A stretch of DNA of 64,000 nt from VXYL01 sp965243175 (GTDB taxonomy: Bacteria; Pseudomonadota; Gammaproteobacteria; Pseudomonadales; Azotimanducaceae), in NCBI GenBank assembly GCA_965243175.1, contig OZ251532.1, forward strand, positions 1,612,001-1,676,000, read 5' to 3'. Under the pieces are notes generated by a model. That model worked only from the letters and a program-made list of their open reading frames with translations, did not search any database and had not been told where the DNA came from. Position 1 is the stretch's first letter; every line of letters starts with the position of its first letter. Positions 8,046-17,048 of this stretch are shown here, in pieces. Made by a program: the position numbers and the translations under genes.

Positions 8046-8377
8046 ACGCGAGGGCCTTGCCACCGATGGCCGTCGTCTGCGCCGTCGCCGCGCTGCTCTT
8101 GGGCTGCGGCCGCGGGCCGAGCGAACCGGAACATCCCGGCAAGGCCGTCTACCAGCGCCACTGCTTCGCCTGCCATCAAGCGGGCGTCGCCGGAGCGCCG
8201 AAGCTCGGCGACGCCGAAGCCTGGGCGTCGCGCATCGCCCAAGGCAGGGACGCCATGCTGGCCAACGTGATCGCCGGCATGACGCCCGGAATGCCGGCGC
8301 GTGGCGCCTGCATGTCCTGCGACGACGAGAAGTTGGGAGTCGCGGTGGACTACATGGTCGCGAGCGTGGAACCGTGA
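8042..8377 (+). CDS. Cytochrome c5-like lipoprotein
   Basis: 111 aa from GTG 8042, overlapping the preceding stop as GTGA; ATG 8066 is an alternative. A signal segment ends in the lipobox LLGC (Cys22), so the heme domain is membrane-tethered on the periplasmic side. Heme attachment is at C41-F-A-C44-H45. The distal part has MTPGMPARGACMSCDDEKL, matching cytochrome c5, in which the axial Met lies just before a conserved disulfide-forming Cys pair. Length is normal. It would shuttle electrons to terminal oxidases such as the cbb3 enzyme encoded later in the window. Confidence 0.9.
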   Translation: MNARALPPMAVVCAVAALLLGCGRGPSEPEHPGKAVYQRHCFACHQAGVAGAPKLGDAEAWASRIAQGRDAMLANVIAGMTPGMPARGACMSCDDEKLGVAVDYMVASVEP

Positions 8378-8382
8378 GCGTT

Positions 8383-9087
8383 CTACGCGACAAGCGTCTG
8401 CGTGAACGATTCGTCCGGCGGCACAGTGAACGTGCCGTAGCCCGGCACCACGAGCCGATGGGCGTGCAGCGCCAGTCTGGGTGCCCGCTGTTCGCTCGCG
8501 TCCGGCGTTCCGTACAGATGGTCGCCAGCCACGGCATGGCCTATCCACGCCAGATGGACTCGGATCTGATGGGATCGTCCAGTCAGCGGCTGCACGGCGA
8601 GCAGCGAGCGCGTGGCGGTACTACCGATGCGGCGAATGCGCGTGACCGCCTCCAGGCCGTCGTCGGAGTCGATGTGCCAGCCGCTTGCGGAGGAGCGGAT
8701 CTGCTCGCGCAGTCCGGCCACCCGAAAGCGGCTCTTGCGGCCACGGCGCAGCGGCAGCGTGATGGCGAGCGTCTTGCCAGCAGGCAGATGTCCGGCGGCC
8801 ACGGCGAGGTAGTGCTTGCGGATCGACCGCTTGTTGAAGGCTCTCGCCAGTGCGCGCTGGCATTCCGCGGAGAGCGCCACCAGCAGCGCGCCGCTGGTGC
8901 CCTTGTCCAGGCGATGCACCAGCCGGGGATGAGGATAGTGTGTACGCACTTCGTCCCATAGGCATCGTGCGCCGGTTCTGTCCGCCAGCAGAGAGACGCC
9001 GCTCGGCTTGTCGAGAACCAGCAGGTCGGCGCTCTCGAAGATCGGCTTGAGCAGCGTTCCGCCGCGACGGGGCGTACCTTCCGTCAT
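8383..9087 (-). CDS. RluA family pseudouridine synthase
   Basis: 234 aa from ATG 9087. Core signature HRLDKGTSGALLVA with the catalytic Asp, preceded by LLVLDKPSGVSLLAD and followed by KHYLAVAAG and PLTGRSHQIRVHLAWIGHAV-GDHLYG. No N-terminal S4 domain is present, as in RluA and TruC-type enzymes, so it isomerises uridine in rRNA or tRNA without that RNA-binding module. The position modified cannot be told from sequence. Its start lies 13 bp after the stop of the upstream M28-like gene on the same strand. It converges on the cytochrome c5 gene with 5 bp between stops. Confidence 0.9.
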   Translation of the reverse strand: MTEGTPRRGGTLLKPIFESADLLVLDKPSGVSLLADRTGARCLWDEVRTHYPHPRLVHRLDKGTSGALLVALSAECQRALARAFNKRSIRKHYLAVAAGHLPAGKTLAITLPLRRGRKSRFRVAGLREQIRSSASGWHIDSDDGLEAVTRIRRIGSTATRSLLAVQPLTGRSHQIRVHLAWIGHAVAGDHLYGTPDASEQRAPRLALHAHRLVVPGYGTFTVPPDESFTQTLVA

Positions 9088-9100
9088 GCCGGCTCGGAGG

Positions 9101-10303
9101 CTACGCTGCGAGCCCGTCGGCCACTTCCACCATCGCTTGGACGAGGCGCGCTGCCATATCCACGTCGACGGTGTCCGGCCAGCGGTCGTCCGGGTGATGG
9201 AACCAGGCGTTCGTTCCGAGCAAAGAGACGTAGCGGCCGCCCAAGTCGAAGATGTTGCGGGCTTCGCCGCCCGGAGGCTCGCCGGGCGGCACTTCGTCGG
9301 CGGGTGGCGCTTCCGCCTTCGCCATTGCCGCCAAGGCAAGCTGGCGCAGTTCTTCGTCGGACGATTGCAGGCGCACTCTGGCGCCACGGGAGGCGAAGTT
9401 CGCGCCGAGGTGGATCCACGCCTGCGCCTGCGCTGGCCGAGGGTGCCGTTGCAGATAGTCCGCGAATCCCAGGTGCCCCAGTTCGTGGCCGCTCGTGGCA
9501 ACGAAGAACACGTCGCGCCGTGGCGGATGGGCGACGAAGTGCCGCAGCAGCGCGAGCCAGATGGCGATGCCGCCGCCACGTTCGGCGGTGCTGGTCCACC
9601 ACGAGCTCTTCGGCGTGACCACGGCCAACGGCGCCAAGTCGTCGCCGTCCGCAGCGGTGCCAGCAATGCGAACCGCCACGTTGCATCCGGTCGCGTCCCG
9701 CTTGTCCACGTCCACGATCACCCGTGCCGTCGCGCCGTGCCTCGCGGCGTCGCGCAGCCGCGCTTCATGTTCGCTTGCGACCTGCAAGACCGGCGGGCCG
9801 AAGGGGGCGGTGAAACGATCGGCGTTCTGCAAAGCCAGACCGCGCACGTCCGCGTTCATCTTCGCCACCGCGACGATCGCCGGCCGGTTGCCACGCCGCG
9901 CTTCGGCGACAGCGCGATTGGCGTCGCGACCGGCCGCCGGCCCGATTGCGCCGAGACCGATGCCGTCCGCGTCGTTCGGCAAATCGACCAACGGCGCCGC
10001 CACGCCGTCCGGCCCGGTGGTGCCGCCGTCGAACAGCGGTACGCCGGCGATTTCCTCCGTGCCCACCTGCACCACGCAGCGGCGCAGTTCCCAACGCGAA
10101 AGTCGGAACTCCTCGAGCGACGGCGACGCCCCGGCCGCAGTCGCGGCGCTGGCCAGCCAGTCCGCCGTTTGTCGGTCGCCCAGAGTGCCGGTGCGATGTT
10201 CGACGATGGCGTCCCAGGCTTGGATTTCGCTCGCCGCCTGTTCGCGCAGCGCCGCCGAGTCGCTCGCCGCGACGCGGCGCGATGTTCCTTGCTCGTCCGT
10301 CAT
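9101..10303 (-). CDS. M28-like peptidase homologue with degenerate metal ligands
   Basis: 400 aa; ATG 10303 follows GGCGGAGACC. The middle carries a PA-like insert and the C-terminal half an M28 fold: RRDVFFVATSGHELGHLGF holds the catalytic Glu region, STAERGGGIAIWLALLR the helix after the first metal site, and WFHHPDDRWPDTVD the C-terminal His. The canonical first ligand motif (HxDS before the helix) reads TPKSSWW instead, so one zinc ligand appears missing. The protein may be a non-peptidase member or use an altered site. No signal peptide is evident. It lies between the polymerase gene and rluA on the same strand. Confidence 0.75.
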   Translation of the reverse strand: MTDEQGTSRRVAASDSAALREQAASEIQAWDAIVEHRTGTLGDRQTADWLASAATAAGASPSLEEFRLSRWELRRCVVQVGTEEIAGVPLFDGGTTGPDGVAAPLVDLPNDADGIGLGAIGPAAGRDANRAVAEARRGNRPAIVAVAKMNADVRGLALQNADRFTAPFGPPVLQVASEHEARLRDAARHGATARVIVDVDKRDATGCNVAVRIAGTAADGDDLAPLAVVTPKSSWWTSTAERGGGIAIWLALLRHFVAHPPRRDVFFVATSGHELGHLGFADYLQRHPRPAQAQAWIHLGANFASRGARVRLQSSDEELRQLALAAMAKAEAPPADEVPPGEPPGGEARNIFDLGGRYVSLLGTNAWFHHPDDRWPDTVDVDMAARLVQAMVEVADGLAA

Positions 10304-10317
10304 GGTCTCCGCCCGTT

Positions 10318-12644
10318 TCAAGAAGAAGGTGCTTGTGGAGTAGCGTCCGCCGCCCCGCTCCGCGCCAGATAGAACCGCCAAGCGAGGCGCGCGGCCACGG
10401 CCAGAACGGCCACCGCGATGGCGTACCACAACAGGAATCCCCAGGAGACCGAGAGCACCGACTCCATCTCCAGCATCAGCACCGTGAGCATGTGCGTTCC
10501 GGCGGCCATCGTCACCACCGAGGCACCGGGACGGTGGAACAGCTCGTAGAGCAAACGGTAGAGCACACCCAACACGAACATGCCGAGCAGAATCCCCAAG
10601 CCGCCGAAGTTCGCGTAGAGCTCGCCCAGCTGATGCACCTTGAAGGCGTTCACCTGGTTGCCGAAAGGAACGAAATCGTAGCGCAGCCCGAAGCCCTGCG
10701 CGTCGGAAGGCTTGTCTTCGAAGAACGCTCTGGGCACCAGCTTGAACAGCAGCGGGAGGTACGTTTCGCCCCCTAGGAACGGCACCGGGTCCGGGGTATG
10801 GTGGATCATCCATGCCAGCGGCAACAGGCGGTCCAGACGGTCGGTGGTCGAAACCGTGACGCCCATCATGCCGCCTTCGTCGCCCAGCGCGGCGGCGAGA
10901 CTCTGCGCGTACACTGTCGTCTTGCGCGCCAGGGAGTAGTGCGCCCGTGTCGCCCCCGGATTCCGGCCGAGGCCGCTGGGCACTTCGCGGCCAAGCGTGG
11001 CGGGGATGACGTCGGCCTGTTCGTATCGGAGCAACGCCGACGCGCCTTCCGTCAACGCCGAGCGGTCGCCCTTGAAACGCACCAGTTCGGACAGGCGAAG
11101 CGCAATGCGGGACTCGTCGCCGCGGACTCGGGCGACGTCGTACTCGGCCCAGTTGTCTTCGTCCATCTGGACGACGATGCGCCTGCCGCCGTCCAGCTCC
11201 TGGCGTACTTGGTCGTCGGCGGCGACCGCCATGACGAACCAGCTCATCGCCGGCCGCGAGGGGTCGATTCGCCAAGTCGAGTCGTCGCTGGTCCTAAGCT
11301 GCCACTCTCCTTCTTCGTCGACGGGCTCCCGCATCCCCACCGCCGATGCCAACACCCTGCGCCCGGACAGGTAGCTCGCCGGGTCGACAGGCAGCGCCAC
11401 TCGGTAGAGTCCCATGCGGACGGTCAGGATGTCGTAGTCCGGCAGGCGCCTGCTGCCGACGCAGCGTCCATCTTCGACGGTACCCTTGGAGAGTGCGAAA
11501 TCGACGTTGTCGAAGCCGTACTGACGGCGGCGCTGGGGCAAGTCGTTCGGATCGGCGGGATCTACATGCACGAAGGCCACCAGGCGCGAGGCCTTCCCCT
11601 CGTCGACACTGCATGTGGCGGGATCGTTGTGCGCGAAGGTCACCGTGCGGTCCTCGATCCATGCGCGGTATGCCGGCGTTTCGAAGGCCCGCTCGGCATC
11701 CTCCCGGAAGTCGATCTGATGCATGGTCAGCCGCCACGTCTTGTAGGCATCGACGCCGTGGGTCCATATCAGCTGCCGGTACTCGTAGCGGGTAGGGATC
11801 AAGACGAAGAGCAGCACGGCAGCGGTGACGACGCCATAGGCGATGCCGCGCCAAGTGGGCATCGGCGCAACCACGGCATAGGCCATGAACAAAGCGAACA
11901 CCGCCTTGATGCCATGGTTCACCATGCCGGTGCTCAGCCCCAGAATGGTGTAGTAGATCGCCAGCACCGTCAGGAAGATGCGCCCGGCGACACCCAGCTG
12001 CCCGCGCAAATGCAGATAGAAGAGCACCAGCATGGCGAATACGACGAATTGGCCGGCAAGCACCACGGGAAACGCGAGCGACGACGGCAGCAACGGTTCG
12101 CCGCCGTAGAAGGCGACCACCGCGGCGTTGTCGAGATAGAGGAACGGCGCCGCGACCACGCCGACGACCACAGCCACGGCCTTCGCGAGTCGCGGCTCGT
12201 CTGGCAGCACCGAGAGCGCGGGCAGTGCCGCCACCGCCTTCCCGCGCAGGACGGCGAAGTACCCCGCATGAGCGCGAGCCAGCCAGCGGTTGCCACCACC
12301 AGCGCACTGTCGATCGCAGCCTCGTCGACGAGCGGGCTTGCGTACCACGAGCCGAAGAAGTTGCGCCTGACGAAGATCGGCGCCGCGAAGTAGGCCGCGT
12401 ACAGCACCCCGACGTAGGGCATCAGCGAGTGGCGCCACGGCTTCTTGGCGGCCCACATGATGGACGGCAGGGCGCAGAGCGCGATGAGCAGGCTGGCGAG
12501 GCCGCGTTGCAGGAGCGTTGGCTCCGCTGGCGCGTAGATGTTGAGCGCGACGACGGCCCCGGCCATCAGCGCAATGACCGCCGCGAACATCCGACGCGCA
12601 CTGCCGAACGAAGCGGCAAGCCTGGTCCCGTAGGACGTTGTCAT
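10318..12644 (-). pseudogene. Wzy-like O-antigen/polysaccharide polymerase, interrupted by a frameshift
   Basis: Two frames together encode one membrane protein of about 775 aa. From ATG 12644 the N-terminal part (MTTSYGTRLAASFGS, several membrane helices, ending LALMRG) runs until about 12265; the protein then continues in the next frame from YFAVLRGKAV to the stop at 10318. At the junction the coding strand has CGGGG-TAC where CGGGGGTAC would keep the frame, so one G of a homopolymer (12262-12265) is missing. The total length is one base short of a codon multiple. About ten hydrophobic segments flank a large hydrophilic loop (roughly residues 260-520). The near-C-terminal pattern VPRAFFEDKPSDAQGFG is the Wzy-type PR-x(4)-KP motif. 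It heads the polysaccharide gene group. Real mutation and sequencing error cannot be told apart here. Confidence 0.7.
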
Positions 12645-12922
12645 GTCTTGGACGACCACCAACTCCGCGCTGCTCCGTCTAACTGCCGGCGCCGCTGAAG
12701 GCCTCTTTTCGTGCGAGGGGCAGCCTTCGCGCTCCCCGCTGAGGGCTCCCGCAACGACCAAGCGCGACGCCAATCGCTACTTTAGCGCAGTTCGCGGGTT
12801 CGGCGGACGGGTTCGGCGGGTTCGGCAGGAAAAGGGAAGCGCCGGGCGCCGCTCCGTTCGGTACGCTTGGCGCTGGCCGGACGCGGATGCTCGTCGGCGC
12901 GGCGAGGGGAGACAAGCCAACG

Positions 12923-13720
12923 ATGGATGCCGCGAAGGTGTCGATGGTCACCACGGTGTACAACGACGTTCGCGTGGCGCGGGCGCTCGACTCGATCTTC
13001 GCCCAGCGCTACGCCGGCGAAATCGAGAGCGTCGTCGTCGATGCCGACTCCACCGACGGCACGAAGAACGTGCTGGCCCGCTACGCCCCGCGTCTGGCGG
13101 TCTGCATCAGCGAACCGGACGACGGCCTCTACCACGGCATGAACAAGGGCATCGCCCTTGCGACCGGCGACATCGTCGGCATCCTCAACTCCGACGACCG
13201 CCTTGCGGACGCCGACGTGCTCGCCACCGTCGCCGCCGCGTTCGAGCGCCATCCCGACGTCGACATCTGCTACGGCGACATCGTCTACCGGCGCGACGAC
13301 GACAGTTTCGGCCGCTACTGGCGCAGCGGCCGCAGCAGCCGCTTGAAGTGGCGCCTCGGCTGGCGGCCGCCGCACCCCGCCTTCTTCGTGCGCCGCAGCG
13401 TCTACGAACGCTACGGCGCCTTCGTGCCGGACCTCCCCATCGCCGCCGACTACGAACTGCAGCTCCGCCTGCTGATGCTGCACGGCCTGCGCTACACCTA
13501 CATCGACCGCGTACTCGCCCACATGGCCCCAGGCGGCATCGCCCAGCGCTCCCTGCGCAACATCCTCCAGGCGAACCTGGAATGCGCCAGCGCTTGGCGC
13601 CGCCACCGGCTCCGCGGCGGCCTCCTCGTGCCAGTGCTGAAGCCCGCTAGAAGCCTGTGGCAGTCGTTGCAGCGAGAGCCTTCAGCCGGGGAGCGCGAGG
13701 GGCCTGCCCCTCGCATGTAG
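12923..13720 (+). CDS. Family 2 glycosyltransferase
   Basis: 265 aa from ATG 12923, with GGGGAGA upstream; the frame extends to 12887 without a better start. GT-A fold features: VSMVTTVYNDVRVARALDSI, VVVDADSTDGTKNVLA, LYHGMNKGIALATGDIVGILNSDD (the DxD-like NSDD binds the metal and sugar nucleotide), then ADYELQLRL. No membrane helix, so it is cytoplasmic and transfers a sugar during assembly of a surface polysaccharide with the neighbouring polymerase, epimerase and dehydrogenase. The last 15 codons run into the first copy of a 45-bp hairpin repeat and terminate within it, so the natural C-terminus may have been altered by repeat insertion. Confidence 0.88.
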   Translation: MDAAKVSMVTTVYNDVRVARALDSIFAQRYAGEIESVVVDADSTDGTKNVLARYAPRLAVCISEPDDGLYHGMNKGIALATGDIVGILNSDDRLADADVLATVAAAFERHPDVDICYGDIVYRRDDDSFGRYWRSGRSSRLKWRLGWRPPHPAFFVRRSVYERYGAFVPDLPIAADYELQLRLLMLHGLRYTYIDRVLAHMAPGGIAQRSLRNILQANLECASAWRRHRLRGGLLVPVLKPARSLWQSLQREPSAGEREGPAPRM

Positions 13721-13809
13721 AGAGCCTCGGCCGGGGAGCGCGAGGGGCCTGCCCCTCGCATGTAGAGAGCCTCGGCCGGGGAGCGCGAGGGGCCTGCCCC
13801 TCGCATGTA
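13674..13809. repeat. Three tandem 45-bp units, each with a perfect hairpin
   Basis: Copies at 13674-13719 (46 bp), 13720-13764 and 13765-13809 (45 bp each, identical). Each holds gcgaggggcctgcccctcgc, a 9-bp perfect stem with a 2-base loop. The array lies between the convergent GT2 and epimerase genes and supplies the GT2 stop codon. It could act as a bidirectional terminator or belong to a REP-like dispersed family; a related hairpin occurs at 30028-30045. Confidence 0.9.
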
Positions 13810-13815
13810 GAGCCC

Positions 13816-14781
13816 TCACCCAATCACTTCCAGGCACTTCCTCACGGACTCCTCCACGCTCAGCGAAGGCGTCCACCCAAGCACCCGTTCGGCTTTCCCC
13901 ACGTCCGGTATGCGCATTCGCACATCGTCCGAGTAGGACTTGCCGCTGGCGAACTGCAGCGGCCTTCCGGTGTCCGGCAGCAGGTCCAGTTCCCGCGCTA
14001 CTCGTTGGATGAGCAGGGCCAGCTCCCGCATCGTCATCGGCTGCGGATTGCCCAGGTTGAAGGTGCCGTTTTCCGCCGGCCTGGTGAACGAGTGCTTGGC
14101 GATGCCGGAGGCGACGTCCTCTATCCAGGTGAAGCAGCGAACCTGCTCGCCGTCGCCGATGATCGGCAGCGTTTCCACCTGCTCCACCACGATCGCCTTG
14201 ATGAAGTCCGCGAACACGTGGCTCGTGCCCTGTTCGCCTTCGGCCTGTTCGTGGGGCGTGATGATGTTGAACGGGCGCCAGATGCAATGTTCGATGCCGT
14301 ACTGCCTGGCGAACGCCCGCACCAGCCGTTCGCCCACCAGCTTGCTGAGGCCGTACTCCGTTGCCGGAACCACGGATTCGTCCGCGTCTTCCTCGCGGCT
14401 CGGGTGGACTTCGCAGCGTTCGTACACCATCGAGGAACTGATGTAGGCGATCCGGCGAACGCCGTGGCGCACCATCGCTTGCAGCACGTTCCCTTGCAAG
14501 GCGACGTCCTGCGCCAGAATGTCCGCCCCGTACTGGTGGAACCCACCGACCCCGTAGATCTGCGCGGCGGCTTGAACCACGCCATCGACGCCCCGCACCA
14601 CCTCGTCGCAGAACGCCGCATCCGTCAGATCGCCGGTGACGAACTGGTAGCTTCGCTCTCGGTCGATTCGCCCATAGCGCCCGAAGTTGTCCACCCCGAG
14701 GACCTCGTGCCCTTCCCGCAGCAGAAGCGGAATCGTCCACTGCATCAACGACCCTTCGCTTCCCGTCACCAACAGCTTCAT
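13816..14781 (-). CDS. NAD-dependent epimerase/dehydratase (extended SDR)
   Basis: 321 aa. Rossmann start MKLLVTGSEGSLMQWTIP carries a variant of the TGxxGxxG loop. Catalytic Ser region SSSMVYE near residue 118 and Y143-x3-K147 (EYGLSK) are intact, and WRPFNIITPHEQ follows, typical of sugar-nucleotide epimerases and UDP-glucuronate decarboxylase/4-epimerase-like enzymes. C-terminal substrate-binding part has CFTWIEDVASGI. It would act on an NDP-sugar in the cytoplasm. The next gene upstream (51 bp) makes a UDP-sugar dehydrogenase, so a glucuronate-derived sugar is a reasonable guess. Confidence 0.9.
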   Translation of the reverse strand: MKLLVTGSEGSLMQWTIPLLLREGHEVLGVDNFGRYGRIDRERSYQFVTGDLTDAAFCDEVVRGVDGVVQAAAQIYGVGGFHQYGADILAQDVALQGNVLQAMVRHGVRRIAYISSSMVYERCEVHPSREEDADESVVPATEYGLSKLVGERLVRAFARQYGIEHCIWRPFNIITPHEQAEGEQGTSHVFADFIKAIVVEQVETLPIIGDGEQVRCFTWIEDVASGIAKHSFTRPAENGTFNLGNPQPMTMRELALLIQRVARELDLLPDTGRPLQFASGKSYSDDVRMRIPDVGKAERVLGWTPSLSVEESVRKCLEVIG

Positions 14782-14831
14782 CTCTCGCTACCGCTCGGTG
14801 CCTGCCGACGAACACGGACCTCGGTGAAGCA

Positions 14832-15602
14832 TCAAGCGACGTACTTCCCGTTGTCCGCGAGGATGGCGTCGAACATCTCGATGTCCATGCCCAGGTCGGC
14901 GCACAGCCGCGCCAGCGCCCGAGTGTCCTTCGGCAGGCAGGCGCCCCCGAAGCCGCGCAGATTCCGGTTGCAGTCGAGATACTTGTCGTAGATGTGCTGG
15001 CGCTGCACCATGCTGTCCTTGATGGCCGTGTAGTCCGCCTCGAACTGGCCGCAGATCTCGTAGAAGTTGTTGGCGAACGTCACGAGCATGGCGTTGTAGA
15101 CGTTGCCGAAGTACTTGGCCAACTCGGCCTCCGTCGGCGTGAGCCTGCGAAACGCCTTCGGCAGCCTGCCGTGCGACGCCTTGATGCGCTCGTAGTCGTC
15201 GTCGGAATCCGTGCCGACGATGCAGACGTCGTGGTTGTCCGTGAAGTCCGAGAACGCCACCCGTTCGCGCAGGAACTCCGGCACGTGGGCGAAGCGCTGC
15301 TCTGGATGGCGCTGTTGCAGAGCGGCGGTGGTGCCCGGCGTGACGGTGGATTTCAGCGCGATGATCCCGGCGAAGTTCCGCCCCGCCAGCTCCTCGGCCA
15401 CCAAGTGGACGGCCTTCGTGTCGCAAGCCCCCGTCTCCGTGCTGGGCGTATCCACGCAGACGTAGACGATCTCCGCCCCAAGCACGGCATCGATGCTGGA
15501 TGGAAGCTGCTTGTCGTGGACGCTGAGCGTGTGTCCCAGCTTCTCGAAGCCGTGATGCAGGGCGCGCCCCACGTTGCCCATGCCGATGATGCCGATGTGC
15601 AT
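14832..15602 (-). CDS. Short UDP-glucose/GDP-mannose dehydrogenase homologue
   Basis: 256 aa from ATG 15602 (upstream GGGGGCCAGCT). N-terminal NAD domain MHIGIIGMGNVGRALHHGF, the middle segment IALKSTVTPGTT, PEFLRE, and the catalytic Cys222 in GFGGACLPKDTRAL are all present. The protein stops about 30 residues after that Cys, so the C-terminal UDP-binding domain (UDPG_MGDP_dh_C) of the usual 390-450 aa enzymes is absent. Related short forms occur in some marine bacteria and phages. It should still perform a two-step NAD oxidation if the missing domain is supplied or not needed; activity is uncertain. Co-directional with the epimerase. Confidence 0.83.
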   Translation of the reverse strand: MHIGIIGMGNVGRALHHGFEKLGHTLSVHDKQLPSSIDAVLGAEIVYVCVDTPSTETGACDTKAVHLVAEELAGRNFAGIIALKSTVTPGTTAALQQRHPEQRFAHVPEFLRERVAFSDFTDNHDVCIVGTDSDDDYERIKASHGRLPKAFRRLTPTEAELAKYFGNVYNAMLVTFANNFYEICGQFEADYTAIKDSMVQRQHIYDKYLDCNRNLRGFGGACLPKDTRALARLCADLGMDIEMFDAILADNGKYVA

Positions 15603-15723
15603 AGCTGGCCCCCGCCGCTTCGGTGTTGCCGCAACCGAACGCGACCCCAACTCGGCAGCGATTTTCGCACAAGCGCCGATTCTTTGGCGGGCGAAGTCGA
15701 GAAGATCGGCGCCGGGCAAGCCC

Positions 15724-16584
15724 ATGTCGCGTCTTCAAGCGGTACACTGCGCCCGCACGTCACGACCCAGAGGTGTCGCCACGAAAGCGAACGCGCCAGC
15801 AACTGCCAGCGAACGCGCCGCGCAAGGTTTCGCGGCGTGGCTGCGCTCCGCGGCCGGCGAGCGTCTGCTGGCGGTGGAGCGGCCGCCCCTGCGCGAATCC
15901 GTGCGCCGTTTCCACGGCGACGCGGCCTTGTGGGTCGGCGCTACGCCGCGCCTGCTTGACACCACCGATCGCTGCATGGTGCGCGAGCGCTTCTACGCCA
16001 CCTGCTGCTTGCCGTCGCAGTCCCCCGGCGATTCCGCTTGGGCCGAACACGCCGACTGCGGCTTCAAGGCCGTGCGGGCGCTGCCGGCCAAGCTGCCGTT
16101 CCCGTCCGCCAGCGTTGACGGCGTGGTCGTCCACCACGCGCTGGAAACGGAACAGGATCGCCGCGGCGTGGTGCGCGAAGCGGCCCGCGTGCTGCGCCCG
16201 GGCGGACGCCTGCTGCTGCTCGGCGTCAATCCGTCGAGCCTCTGGCTGCTCGCCAAGCCGTTCGCGGCGTTCCGCAAGCTGAAGCCGGTGAGCGTGCCGC
16301 GTCTGCAAGACTGGCTGGCGCTGCTCGGCTTGGAGCAGGACGCCAAAACACGCTATCTGAACTACCGCTCGGTGCTGCCCTTCGCGCTGCGCAGCAAGAC
16401 CGGCGAGGCCGCCAGCGGCTGGCTGAACCGCTGGCAGGCGCCGATTGGCGGCGTCTACCTCATCGCTGCCACCAAGGTGGCCGCCGGCCACATCTCCCAA
16501 CGCGGCGAACTCGCCACGCCGCTCCGCGACATGCCGCCATCGGCGCTGCCGAATCCCGCCACCAGACAACCGGTGCGCCAATGA
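15724..16584 (+). CDS. SAM-dependent methyltransferase, YafS-like
   Basis: 286 aa from ATG 15724; the frame is open upstream to 15574, so the start is uncertain. Class I methyltransferase core: ALPAKLPFPSASVDGVVVHHALE resembles YafS (LHLPFADKSVDVCLLAHTL), then REAARVLRPGGRLLLLGVNPSSLW. The SAM-binding glycine loop near the N-terminus is weak (WVGATPRLLD). The gene overlaps rnhA by ATGA, and rnhA abuts dnaQ, the same order as yafS-rnhA-dnaQ in enterobacteria, which supports the identification. Substrate unknown. Confidence 0.82.
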   Translation: MSRLQAVHCARTSRPRGVATKANAPATASERAAQGFAAWLRSAAGERLLAVERPPLRESVRRFHGDAALWVGATPRLLDTTDRCMVRERFYATCCLPSQSPGDSAWAEHADCGFKAVRALPAKLPFPSASVDGVVVHHALETEQDRRGVVREAARVLRPGGRLLLLGVNPSSLWLLAKPFAAFRKLKPVSVPRLQDWLALLGLEQDAKTRYLNYRSVLPFALRSKTGEAASGWLNRWQAPIGGVYLIAATKVAAGHISQRGELATPLRDMPPSALPNPATRQPVRQ

Positions 16585-17048
16585 GGGGATCGGCGAACGG
16601 GCGCGTGGATATCTTCACGGACGGCGCCTGCCGGGGCAATCCCGGCCCCGGCGGCTGGGCCGCCCTCTTGTGCGAGTCCGACGCCGCCCCAAAGTGCGTC
16701 CAAGGCGCCGAGCCCCGCACCACCAACAACCGCATGGAGCTCTTGGCGGCAATCGAAGGTCTGGCGGCGCTCGAGCAGCCGAGCCGCGTCTCGCTCACCA
16801 CGGATTCGCAATACGTGCGCCAGGGCATCACCAGCTGGATAAAGAGTTGGAAGCGGCGCGGCTGGCGCAAGGCGGACAAGAAGCCGGTGCTGAACCGCGA
16901 CCTGTGGGAGCGCTTGGACGCGCTCAACGAACGCCACGACGTGACGTGGCACTGGGTGAAGGGGCACAGCGGCCACCCGGAGAACGAAGCCGCGGACCGT
17001 GCCGCGAACGCCGCCATCGACGCGATGCTTGACGGAACGCCCGCCTGA
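16581..17048 (+). CDS. rnhA: Ribonuclease HI
   Basis: 155 aa, the normal length. Degrades the RNA strand of RNA-DNA hybrids, removing primers and R-loops. Catalytic residues in order: Asp14 in DIFTDGACRGNPGPGGW, Glu in NNRMELLAAIEGL, Asp in LTTDSQYV, and the C-terminal Asp in NEAADRAAN, with the His-containing loop VKGHSGH. A basic handle is present (KSWKRRGWRKADKKP). It starts inside the stop of the methyltransferase (ATGA) and its stop touches the dnaQ start, so the three are translationally coupled. Confidence 0.97.
   Translation: MRGSANGRVDIFTDGACRGNPGPGGWAALLCESDAAPKCVQGAEPRTTNNRMELLAAIEGLAALEQPSRVSLTTDSQYVRQGITSWIKSWKRRGWRKADKKPVLNRDLWERLDALNERHDVTWHWVKGHSGHPENEAADRAANAAIDAMLDGTPA

Noticed and set aside
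13498..13806. Minus-strand frame encoding repeated MRGAGPSRSPAEALY units
   Set aside because: It is only the translation of the non-coding hairpin repeats followed by antisense of the glycosyltransferase.
13674..13809. Three tandem repeats as a minimal CRISPR array
   Set aside because: Units are contiguous with no variable spacer between them, and no cas genes are present.
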